Below, one piece after another: positions 35,246 to 42,099 of a DNA stretch of 42,099 nucleotides; positions within the stretch are counted from its first letter, which is position 1; each line of letters starts with the position of its first letter. The notes under the pieces are model-generated. The model made no database searches. It saw only the letters and a list, made by a program, of their open reading frames with translations, and was not told the DNA's origin. The stretch is from positions 1 to 42,099 of the forward strand of contig CALEMF010000066.1 of the NCBI GenBank assembly GCA_937911505.1. Direction: 5' to 3'. Source of the stretch: an uncultured Cytophagales bacterium. Lineage in GTDB: Bacteria > Bacteroidota > Bacteroidia > Cytophagales > Thermonemataceae. Both the position numbers and the translations under genes were made by a program.

Positions 35246-36031
35246 TCAATAACTTTTTTCTAATCTCTCTAAGTAGGCTTCTACACGATGTGCTTGATGG
35301 TTGTCGGTCGCATAGTCAAACAAGGAGTCTAGTAAATTGGCTAGTCCTCCGCTACTTGTTTCTAATAGGTTAAAACCACTTTCTATTTGAAATGTTCCGT
35401 TTATCTCTAGCTTCACGCCTGTTCCCGCGTGGTAAAGCTTTGTGGGATGTTGTATCACTTTATCTTCTGCATTATATATTCTAAAGGTATTTTCTTCTAA
35501 CACCGTGTTGTAGTTACTAGCAAAGAGCATATCTCCTACCTTGGGTTGCCCGTAGGTATAAACACCCTGTACAGGGATGTTGGCTTCTATCAAACTTCGT
35601 GCAGCAAGCATAGCCAATGCACCTCCTTGGCTATGTCCTGCTAGCCAAATACGTTGCTGCTGGTCTTGGAAAAGGTTAATCTTTGCCAGTAAAAGCGCCC
35701 ATACTTGCTGTAGGGCTTCCCAAAAACCTTGATGTACATGTCCTAAAAACTGTGGGTACAAGCGATTGTCTAAGTTGTTCACCCAGTCAGCGCTACTATT
35801 TGTCTCTGTACCTCTGAACACGATAATAAGGGTTTCTGCATCACCTGCTACGAACACTTCCGTACTATGTCCTGTTGTGTCGCTAGGTTCTTCAAACGAC
35901 CACAATAAGGTGTTTTCAGGCAACTGGGTGGCTATATAATCCGCTTTGTAATACGCTAAGCCTGATAACTTGGCTAAATAAATAGCATTTCTTAAATCGA
36001 AGGCTTCTTCTTTATGGTTGAGTGCAAACAT
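35246..36031 (-). CDS. Class-3 lipase (alpha/beta hydrolase)
   Basis: This 261-residue protein of the fungal-lipase-like class 3 family is predicted to be cytoplasmic (no signal peptide). The nucleophile elbow is GHSQGG with S134. The acid is probably D190 in YNAEDKVIQHP, and the histidine H201 in KLYHAG. RIWLAGHSQGGALAMLAA and YTYGQPKVGD are further hallmarks. The natural substrate is unknown, either an acyl ester or a phospholipid. It is the first gene after a SAM-I riboswitch and precedes metH. The start codon ATG at 36031 lies inside a possible sequestering stem. Confidence 0.88.
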   Translation of the reverse strand: MFALNHKEEAFDLRNAIYLAKLSGLAYYKADYIATQLPENTLLWSFEEPSDTTGHSTEVFVAGDAETLIIVFRGTETNSSADWVNNLDNRLYPQFLGHVHQGFWEALQQVWALLLAKINLFQDQQQRIWLAGHSQGGALAMLAARSLIEANIPVQGVYTYGQPKVGDMLFASNYNTVLEENTFRIYNAEDKVIQHPTKLYHAGTGVKLEINGTFQIESGFNLLETSSGGLANLLDSLFDYATDNHQAHRVEAYLERLEKSY

Positions 36032-36078
36032 ACTAGGTCGTCTTAACTTCAGTCGCTTACAAAGAAATCGCTAGTATG
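36029..36078 (-). promoter_or_regulatory. Possible start-codon-sequestering stem of the riboswitch expression platform
   Basis: In the mRNA, CATACTAG (36078-36071) can pair perfectly with CTAGTATG (36036-36029), whose last three bases are the lipase ATG. This gives an 8-base-pair stem enclosing a 34-base loop. It lies directly after the riboswitch aptamer and would hide the start codon when formed. Confidence 0.5.
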
Positions 36079-36090
36079 GGGGATCGCTTA

Positions 36091-36208
36091 CTTATCTTCC
36101 TGTAAAATAATGCATTATTTTCAGGTGGGATTTGGCACCTTCCTGCTCAGGGAGAGTGGGGTTGCCAAGACGTCATCAGCCCCATTGCTTCGGTCTTTCT
36201 GGATAAGC
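36091..36208 (-). ncRNA. SAM-I riboswitch (S-box leader)
   Basis: On the minus strand the RNA shows the S-box order: P1 5' strand CTTATCCAG (36207-36199), then GACCG, the K-turn GATGA, GGCAACC, AGGTGCCAAATCC, an AT-rich P4 hairpin (around AAAATAATGCATTATTTT), and the P1 3' strand GGAAGATAAG (36100-36091). These are the conserved core elements of the SAM-I aptamer, which binds S-adenosylmethionine and lowers expression. Downstream genes are a class-3 lipase and metH. A -7 box lies just upstream at 36215. Confidence 0.93.
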
Positions 36209-36214
36209 TTATTA

Positions 36215-36222
36215 CAAAGTTA
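36215..36222 (-). promoter_or_regulatory. -7 promoter box for the riboswitch-lipase-metH transcript
   Basis: TAACTTTG on the minus strand matches TAnnTTTG and predicts transcription start near 36209, right where the aptamer's P1 stem begins. Confidence 0.65.
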
Positions 36223-36308
36223 AGTGAAACTACGACAATAATAAAATTTTGAGAAAAATATTTGTAGTTTAGTCGTCTTTTACCAAAAATTGCACTATTA
36301 CCCACGTT

Positions 36309-37151
36309 ATGCATTGGCTCTTCCATATATATCGCTACGTACGTGTATTAAGTATTGATGTAGCGCTGGGCGCAGGCATAATGGCTTATTTTTTTGGTTA
36401 CTACACGCAAGTAACGATCCCTTGGGTAGAATATGGTATTTTGGGTTTAACCGTCTGGTTAATCTACACAGCCGATCATCTAATGGATGCTTACAGAATT
36501 ACCCACACCGCACATACCTATCGGCATTTTTTTCATCAGCTTTATTTTGAAAGAATCTTGGCAGTAGCTGCTTTCATTCTTGTACTCACCGCTTGGCTTA
36601 CTTGGATGTACCTCCCTTTGCTTACGTTTCGTTACGGTTTATTAGTAAGTGGGCTTGTTCTCTTGCATTTTGGTTTAGCGATGATTGATCGGCTCCAACA
36701 TTGGTTTATCTTTCATAAAGAGACCCGTACAGCGCTTGTGTATACGTTAGGAGTAAGTTTGCCTGCTTTTAGTAAAAGTGATACCTCATTAGGCGCGTTA
36801 CTACTCTCTGCTCCTTTTTTACAAGTTTTTTTAGTAGCGTATAGTAATTTACTGCTCATCTCTTTCTTTGAGCGCTCTTCTGATGAGGAGGATAATCAAG
36901 TCTCCTTGGCTCGAAAACTGGGAGAATACCGACTTACCCAGCTCATCTCGATTATTTTCTTTTTACAAGCTTGTGCCATACTATATGGTATTTGGCAGGG
37001 AGTTCCATTGGCTTTACTCTTACTAATCGGGCTTATGACGGTTACCTTAGCGGTTATTTTGTATTATAGACGTGCCTTCAAGTACCACGAATCGTATCGT
37101 GCCTTGGCTGATGCTATTTTCTTTTACCCTTGTGTACTCTTTTGGTTATGA
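36309..37151 (+). CDS. Polytopic membrane protein, UbiA-like
   Basis: This 280-residue protein has about eight membrane helices. An acidic motif DHLMD in YTADHLMDAYRITH, between early helices, resembles the first DxxxD motif of UbiA [18 protein letters not shown]. A second, weaker acidic stretch is ERSSDEEDNQVSLARKLGE. The resemblance is partial, so prenyl transfer is a hypothesis. It overlaps the following [17 protein letters not shown] by the ATGA arrangement, so the pair is probably translationally coupled. A quinone- or isoprenoid-like product would fit both. Confidence 0.65.
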   Translation: MHWLFHIYRYVRVLSIDVALGAGIMAYFFGYYTQVTIPWVEYGILGLTVWLIYTADHLMDAYRITHTAHTYRHFFHQLYFERILAVAAFILVLTAWLTWMYLPLLTFRYGLLVSGLVLLHFGLAMIDRLQHWFIFHKETRTALVYTLGVSLPAFSKSDTSLGALLLSAPFLQVFLVAYSNLLLISFFERSSDEEDNQVSLARKLGEYRLTQLISIIFFLQACAILYGIWQGVPLALLLLIGLMTVTLAVILYYRRAFKYHESYRALADAIFFYPCVLFWL

Positions 37152-37798
37152 GGCGTTCTTCTGTACAAACACCTGTAGGCTTTGATCGCTTAGCCCCCTT
37201 TTATGACGTAATGATGCAAAGTATCTTCTGGGGGAATATCAGAAAAGCGACTGCCTATTTTTTGTATCTTATTCAACCGTATGATCGTATTCTCTTACTG
37301 GGAGGAGGAACGGGTTGGTTGGCTTCACAAATTTTGCAGCGCCAGCCTACTGTACAAATTGATTTTGTAGAATACTCCCCTAAGATGATGCAAAAAGCGC
37401 AAAAACGCCTGCGAAATGCTAGTCAGGTGCATTTTTGGCAAGAAGATGCTTTTCATTTTCAACCTTCCCAGAAATATAATATGATTATCACCCCTTTTTT
37501 TATAGATTTGTTCGAAATACCTAAAGCGCAGTATTTAGTGGCTCACCTCAGTAAGTATGTACAAGCTGATGGCTGGTGGCTCCTCACAGACTTTTCAGCC
37601 AATGCGAATTTTGCACCATTGAAAAAGAGATTTATTAACTTTATGTATAGCGTTTGTCGTTTATTTTGCCCCTTGGAGGCTAGCAACTATTGGCCTTATG
37701 AAACTTGTTTTTCTGAAGAAGTTTGGGAAGAGACTGCTTGCCGCTCTTTTCAGGGAGGGCTTATACAAACGAGCGCTTTTCGTATCAAACCTTTATAA
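37148..37798 (+). CDS. SAM-dependent [17 protein letters not shown], class I (UbiE/COQ5-like)
   Basis: This 216-residue protein has FDRLAPFYDVMMQSIFWG at the start, typical of UbiE-type [18 protein letters not shown]. The SAM-binding loop is ILLLGGGTGWLASQIL, and the motif II/III region has FVEYSPKMMQKAQKR. The substrate is unknown. The ATG at 37148 shares bases with the TGA stop of the UbiA-like gene, so the two proteins are likely made together. The next gene, a lipoprotein, starts 24 bases later. Confidence 0.88.
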   Translation: MRRSSVQTPVGFDRLAPFYDVMMQSIFWGNIRKATAYFLYLIQPYDRILLLGGGTGWLASQILQRQPTVQIDFVEYSPKMMQKAQKRLRNASQVHFWQEDAFHFQPSQKYNMIITPFFIDLFEIPKAQYLVAHLSKYVQADGWWLLTDFSANANFAPLKKRFINFMYSVCRLFCPLEASNYWPYETCFSEEVWEETACRSFQGGLIQTSAFRIKPL

Positions 37799-37822
37799 CC
37801 CTTCTTATCTTAAGCTTATTCT

Positions 37823-38437
37823 ATGAAATATTTCTTTGGCATCATATGGATTCTTCTTGGCTGGCTCAGTGCTTGTACAGATGCCTCTGATACTACCGAG
37901 TCGCCCTCTACCGAAGATAGCTTAAAAACGGAAATAGACTCGCTGGGCAATGAAATCACCTTGCTGACAGATGATTCCCTTTTAACTCCTGCGCTTGCCC
38001 CTACTAAAATTGAGCAGGAACGCTTCACGCTCACCTTTCCGAATCCCCCAGAGCGCACCGTTGACTCTACCGATGGTACTGTTATCTATCTGTATGCCAA
38101 TGAAGCAGATACAGAGCGTTACATTCTTCTCTACAGAGATTTTACAGATGAGGAAATTGCCCAAGAAACCGCTACCTCTTTTTTAAAGAAAGCCGTAGCA
38201 GGTATTTTGAGTGATTTTGAGGAAAATGAAATTGGTAAGAAGGAAGCCATCACCTTACAAGGTCATCAAGGGGTAGATATGCTCATAGGCTCTCCTGAAA
38301 AAAGTTACTATGCTTGGCGGATATTTTTTGTGAATAAGCGACTCTATCAAATTCTTATTATCAAAAATATCACCTTTCCTTCTCAAAAAGAAATTACCCG
38401 CTTTATGGGCTCTTTTGAGTTGAATGAATCTTTATAA
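37823..38437 (+). CDS. Lipoprotein of unknown function
   Basis: This 204-residue protein has a clear lipobox (WLSAC) followed by a Thr/Ser/Asp/Glu-rich linker (TDASDTTESPSTEDS), then a folded domain of about 140 residues (ERFTLTFPNPPERTVDST to TRFMGSFELNESL). The domain is unfamiliar to me; the LTFP...GHQG...RIFFVNKRLYQIL pattern recalls small periplasmic domains seen in other Bacteroidota lipoproteins. It is the third gene of the plus-strand run and its last six bases overlap folC tail to tail. Confidence 0.75.
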   Translation: MKYFFGIIWILLGWLSACTDASDTTESPSTEDSLKTEIDSLGNEITLLTDDSLLTPALAPTKIEQERFTLTFPNPPERTVDSTDGTVIYLYANEADTERYILLYRDFTDEEIAQETATSFLKKAVAGILSDFEENEIGKKEAITLQGHQGVDMLIGSPEKSYYAWRIFFVNKRLYQILIIKNITFPSQKEITRFMGSFELNESL

Positions 38438-39709
38438 ATTGGGAATTTCGGCCACTACAAAAGTACTTCCTCCTATATAGATGAAATCATCGGGTTGGGC
38501 TGCTTCTTGAGCAGCTTGTATGGCTTCTACTACGCTTTGATGTGTAGTAGCCCGCAAGCCTCTTTCTGTCGCTTTCTGTAGCAGAGCCTCTACGGACAAG
38601 GCGCGTTGTAGTGCAGGTTGACAAAGGTAGTAATGTGCTTGCTTGGGAAGTAAATCAAGCAGTTTATCTACTGCTTTATCTTTCATAAAACCCATTACCA
38701 AGTGTAGCTGCTGGTAGGCGTGCTGTTTTATTTGCTGCATTACCACCTTGAGTGCTGCTTCGTTGTGGGCGGTATCACAAACAACTGTAGGACGTTCTTG
38801 TAGAAGCTGCCAACGCCCTTTAATACCTGTGTTCTGTACTACTTTTGCCAAACCTGCTTGGATATGTGTGGCTTCTACAGGAAATTGTGCTTGTAAGATG
38901 TCTATTGCCTTTAGTACACCTCCTAAGTTTTTTTCTTGGTATTGACCTGACAGTCCTAATTGATACACTTCATTTTTTAAAGTTATTTTGTTTTTTGCGC
39001 TAAAATATCCCGAAAGTCCGTAGGTTACTTCATAAAAATCTTCTGCAAAAAGCAGTGTGCTACCTTCAGCGATAGCCTTCTGCTCGAAAGCTGGTCTTGT
39101 CTCAGGATGCTTTTCTGTAATGATTACAGGGACTTCAGACTTGATGATCCCCGCTTTTTCAGCGGCAATTTCTGCTAGTGTATTTCCTAAAAACTGCTGA
39201 TGGTCGTAGCCGATTGCTGTAATGACAGAGAGTAAGGGATAAATAATATTGGTGGAGTCTAAGCGACCTCCTAATCCTACTTCTACAATGGCGATCTCTA
39301 CTTTTTGTTGGGCAAAATACCAGAAAGCCATGGCTACCGCTATTTCGAAGAAAGATGGTTGAACTTTTTGTAGGTGGGGCTGTATTTCTTCTACAAAAGC
39401 CACTACACTTTCTTCCGCGATCTCTTGACCATTGATCCGAATACGTTCAGTGAAAGATCGCAGGTGCGGGGAGGTTGTAAGCCCTATCCGATAGCCTGCT
39501 TCTTGTAAAATGGAGGCTAAAAAATGACAAGTACTGCCTTTCCCGTTTGTACCCGCTACGTGTACACTTGGAAACTGCTTTTGTGGGTTCCCGAGTAGCT
39601 TACAGAGTTGAGTAATGTTTTTTAGGTCGGCTTTATAGGCAGCTCCCCCTATCCGTTGAAAAGCAGGCAATTGCTCGTATAAATAGGTTAGCGTCTCTTG
39701 GTAAGTCAT
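38432..39709 (-). CDS. folC: Folylpolyglutamate synthase / dihydrofolate synthase
   Basis: This 425-residue Mur-ligase-like enzyme adds glutamate to dihydropteroate and to folates. The P-loop is VAGTNGKGSTCHFLASIL, SPHLRSFTERIRING binds the folate, IAIVEVGLGGRLDSTN is family-specific, and VVCDTAHNEAAL near the C-terminal domain completes the set. Length and motifs are normal. The start follows the preceding gene by 23 bases. It overlaps the convergent lipoprotein gene by six bases. Confidence 0.95.
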   Translation of the reverse strand: MTYQETLTYLYEQLPAFQRIGGAAYKADLKNITQLCKLLGNPQKQFPSVHVAGTNGKGSTCHFLASILQEAGYRIGLTTSPHLRSFTERIRINGQEIAEESVVAFVEEIQPHLQKVQPSFFEIAVAMAFWYFAQQKVEIAIVEVGLGGRLDSTNIIYPLLSVITAIGYDHQQFLGNTLAEIAAEKAGIIKSEVPVIITEKHPETRPAFEQKAIAEGSTLLFAEDFYEVTYGLSGYFSAKNKITLKNEVYQLGLSGQYQEKNLGGVLKAIDILQAQFPVEATHIQAGLAKVVQNTGIKGRWQLLQERPTVVCDTAHNEAALKVVMQQIKQHAYQQLHLVMGFMKDKAVDKLLDLLPKQAHYYLCQPALQRALSVEALLQKATERGLRATTHQSVVEAIQAAQEAAQPDDFIYIGGSTFVVAEIPNL

Positions 39710-39732
39710 GGAGGCTTGTATTGAGATAGAGT

Positions 39733-41931
39733 TTACCTTCCTACGTAATGATCAAAATAGAAACATTCATTTAGTGCTTTTTGATAGTAAAAGGTGGTTG
39801 AATAAGTAGTTCTGAGGCGTTGAAAGTAAGTACGATAGGTGGTGTATGTAGGAGTCGTATACTCCCAGCTCCGCTTTTTCCCTTTGGCAAGGTAGTATTG
39901 ATTTTGCTCACATTTGGCCGCCATCATAGTAGCCTCTGCTGCTAGCTCTTTCAGTCCTAGTCGGCTGGCCAATGCAATGGCTTGTTTGTAATACTCCAAT
40001 GGTTTTTCACAATTGGTGTAATCATATTCAGTCATACTTGAACCTGATCTAAAGAAAGCCATCAATTGCCAAGCGTGACTAAAGTAAGTGATGTTATAAT
40101 AGGCGTTCCCCAATTTCAGATAGGCTTCTGCAGCCACTTTATCTTGCTGTGTTGCTTGCTTTGAAAGCGCTTCTACAGTGTTGATGAAATCAAGGCGTGT
40201 GTAAGTTTCCCCTTGGTGACAAGACAAACAATCTTTAATGTAGGCGGTTGTAATCGGTCCTCCAGTACGTTTTGTCAGTTGCTCATCTCCCAATTTTAGC
40301 AACAGCTTTTTAGCTTCCTTTAATTTTCCTGCCCGTAAGAGCATAGTAGCCTTCATTTCTAATAAATATGCTTCGCTCTTCACTTTTGCAAGCAGTTCCT
40401 TTTCGTAGGCAGTGAAAGAAGATTGCTTCATGAGAGAAAGTACAGCTTCGATCATTTCCAAAGTAGGTTTACTATCTAGATCGTACTGTCCGTGGTAAGA
40501 GAGGTAGGCTTTAGCGGGCGCTTCTTGCTTTTCATACCATTGATGAAAAGTACGTATCATCAAGTTTTTGAGGGGCTTGTACTGGGTTTGTTCAATCTCT
40601 TGGTATAGACTTTCTACAGTAGAAGCATCCATCTGTTTTAGCTCGCTAAGTTGAAACATCAATTCAAAATTCTGCATCTGTCGTTTTACCTGTGGGGTAA
40701 GCGTCCTAGTAGGTAGATTTTTAAGTGTATTACGAGCGGCCTGTGTGTCTCCTTTCATATAATCGCAGTAACCTAATGCCAGTATCCACAAGGCTTTGTT
40801 TTCTCGGTTCCCTTTACGGACAATCTCGACGACAAATTGCTTGAGTGACTGCAGATAAGCTAAACTGGCGGCTGGATAGTTGGGTGCATTGGGTACAAGT
40901 TCTTTTTCTAGTTTAGCAAGCTCTCTTACTAAAAGTACATCTAAGTAAGGTGACATCGGTGCAAGCAGCCGAATCATTTTCATTTCTTCTAGGGCATTAC
41001 TATACGGTTTAATGCCTCTTAAAAAGTACAGGGTAGCTTTCTCGTTGGCATTTTTACAGTAGGCAAGTGTCTTTTGCCACTCTTTTTCGTTGTCGATATG
41101 GAAACTATAATAGGCATTGATGCGCTTAGAGGTAGTTTTATCAAACATTAAAGAAAACCAGTAAGCTGCTTGAGGGTCGTTTGTACCTAGCCTTCTTAAT
41201 GCACCTGCCTTGTGTCCCAGCGTCCAGTAGTAAATCAAATGTTCGATGGGTTCTTTACCTACTAGACGATCAAAGAGCGTTAAGGCTGACCTGTAATCGC
41301 CAGCATAATGCGCCATACGTACTGCCTGATAAGCATATCGTAGTTTAAGTTCTTCTTCTCTAACCTGTTCACTTCTCGTACTGGCTTCTTTTATGAGCGC
41401 TTGCATGGGTGTACGTTCGGCGACTGGTAGCTCTTCATTATCCCAGCGATTACCTTCTACAGCGTAGGGCTCACATTGCTTAGCCAGTATTAGGTAGTCT
41501 ATGTAGTCTATTTCACCTTTTTTCTGCCAAAGTTGTACAAGTTGGTTTTCCTCAAAGGAGGCAGGGATTGACGCATTTTTATTATTGATGGCTTCTTTGA
41601 TGGTTGTCAGATCCGTCAAGTTGGTTTGGTAAATAACTGATCGGATAGCTGCTAACGGAATATCTCGTTTGTAGGTCGCGGTAAAGTGACTTTGCCACGT
41701 TTGTAAGTTTTCGTTGTGGGTATATTCTGGCTTATCCCAATCGTAGCTATACAAGCGATCAAAGCTAAAATAAAGCGGCCGATAGGTGGGTTGTTGGGCC
41801 AAGGTAGCATCAAAAAATCGCCAAGCATCGTTTTCTTCTGGATACCAACCACAGCTTTCAGAGTGATGCCAACTTCCTAATAAGAATACTACGTTGAGCA
41901 ATAAAATAGTGCCTACTTTGAAGGTTTTCAT
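39733..41931 (-). CDS. Large secreted helical protein of unknown function with CxxCH motif
   Basis: This 732-residue protein has a signal peptide (MKTFKVGTILLLNVVFLLGS), then SCGWYPEENDAWRFFD, an opening I have seen as typical of secreted Bacteroidota hypothetical proteins. Most of the rest is helical and TPR-like (for example AVRMAHYAGDYRSALTLFDRL; ALGYCDYMKGDTQAARNTLK). A CLSCH sequence at residues 568-572 is a heme-c attachment pattern, though related proteins may have Cys pairs here for other reasons. The last part (KAYYNITYFSHAWQ-like) is also helical. It lies 23 bases before folC and may be co-transcribed. Confidence 0.75.
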   Translation of the reverse strand: MKTFKVGTILLLNVVFLLGSWHHSESCGWYPEENDAWRFFDATLAQQPTYRPLYFSFDRLYSYDWDKPEYTHNENLQTWQSHFTATYKRDIPLAAIRSVIYQTNLTDLTTIKEAINNKNASIPASFEENQLVQLWQKKGEIDYIDYLILAKQCEPYAVEGNRWDNEELPVAERTPMQALIKEASTRSEQVREEELKLRYAYQAVRMAHYAGDYRSALTLFDRLVGKEPIEHLIYYWTLGHKAGALRRLGTNDPQAAYWFSLMFDKTTSKRINAYYSFHIDNEKEWQKTLAYCKNANEKATLYFLRGIKPYSNALEEMKMIRLLAPMSPYLDVLLVRELAKLEKELVPNAPNYPAASLAYLQSLKQFVVEIVRKGNRENKALWILALGYCDYMKGDTQAARNTLKNLPTRTLTPQVKRQMQNFELMFQLSELKQMDASTVESLYQEIEQTQYKPLKNLMIRTFHQWYEKQEAPAKAYLSYHGQYDLDSKPTLEMIEAVLSLMKQSSFTAYEKELLAKVKSEAYLLEMKATMLLRAGKLKEAKKLLLKLGDEQLTKRTGGPITTAYIKDCLSCHQGETYTRLDFINTVEALSKQATQQDKVAAEAYLKLGNAYYNITYFSHAWQLMAFFRSGSSMTEYDYTNCEKPLEYYKQAIALASRLGLKELAAEATMMAAKCEQNQYYLAKGKKRSWEYTTPTYTTYRTYFQRLRTTYSTTFYYQKALNECFYFDHYVGR

Positions 41932-42038
41932 AGTTTGGAGGGTTTGTGAGCCACTTTTAGATGATAAAGATACAAATATTCATTTGAAGAGGATCATTCC
42001 TGCTGGCTTTTTTAATAGATACCCTCTATAAACAAAGA

Positions 42039-42060
42039 AGAGTCGCCATTCGGCGACTCT
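42039..42060 (-). terminator. Hairpin terminator of a gene beyond the right edge
   Basis: A 9-base-pair stem (AGAGTCGCC/GGCGACTCT) has a 4-base loop. On the minus strand it is followed by a moderately T-rich stretch. It probably closes a minus-strand gene to the right of the window. No gene is visible in 42061-42099. Confidence 0.65.
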
Positions 42061-42099
42061 CCCAAATCTAATAACCAAACAATTAACAAACACTTTCTA

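Noticed and set aside
36102..36121. AT-rich palindrome read as a terminator or operator
   Set aside because: It is the P4 hairpin of the SAM-I aptamer; the flanking core elements account for it.

Overview
The window looks like a chromosomal segment of a Bacteroidota bacterium (Cytophagales- or Saprospirales-like; I cannot go to genus). The reasons are repeated TAnnTTTG promoter -7 boxes, lipoproteins with acidic residues right after the lipobox cysteine, families typical of the phylum (DUF4374, DUF4836, a TonB receptor with an N-terminal carboxypeptidase-regulatory domain), AT-rich intergenic DNA, and start codons without clear Shine-Dalgarno sequences. No tRNA, rRNA, CRISPR array, insertion sequence or phage gene was seen.

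Left part (1-8585): the start of an iron-type alcohol dehydrogenase on the minus strand; thyA coupled to a CPBP membrane protease; an M48 metalloprotease lipoprotein; a small secreted NTF2-like protein; an unknown membrane protein; a two-domain universal stress protein; holA; and a secreted protein built of three lipocalin-like repeats.

Iron-uptake block (8655-17474, minus strand): an operon-like run of a TonB-dependent receptor, two DUF4374 lipoproteins, two very small membrane proteins (DUF3325-like and DUF3649-like), a PepSY transmembrane protein and a third DUF4374 lipoprotein. It resembles the Xus xenosiderophore systems, but the lipoprotein is triplicated. The receptor frame carries one in-frame TAA. 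A 15-base palindrome sits at the -33 position of its promoter and is a good candidate metal-repressor operator.

Middle (17594-28971): an AT-rich gene of unknown function; a DUF4836 lipoprotein followed by a small ABC transporter whose ATPase has altered catalytic residues; proline dehydrogenase and, divergently, kynurenine 3-monooxygenase; a secreted protein with a PA-IL-like lectin domain plus a SanA-like protein; and the rpsP-rimM-trmD cluster. In that cluster S16 has a long acidic/lysine-rich tail, and a strong terminator separates it from rimM.

Right part (29084-42060): a methionine block on the minus strand. It holds metZ, an OsmC-like protein, a small membrane protein, metH, a class-3 lipase and, upstream of the lipase, a SAM-I riboswitch with its own promoter. 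The switch is followed by a sequence that could pair over the lipase start codon. Next on the plus strand come a UbiA-like membrane protein, a [17 protein letters not shown] and a lipoprotein. On the minus strand are folC and a large secreted helical protein with a CxxCH motif. A hairpin terminator lies at the right edge.
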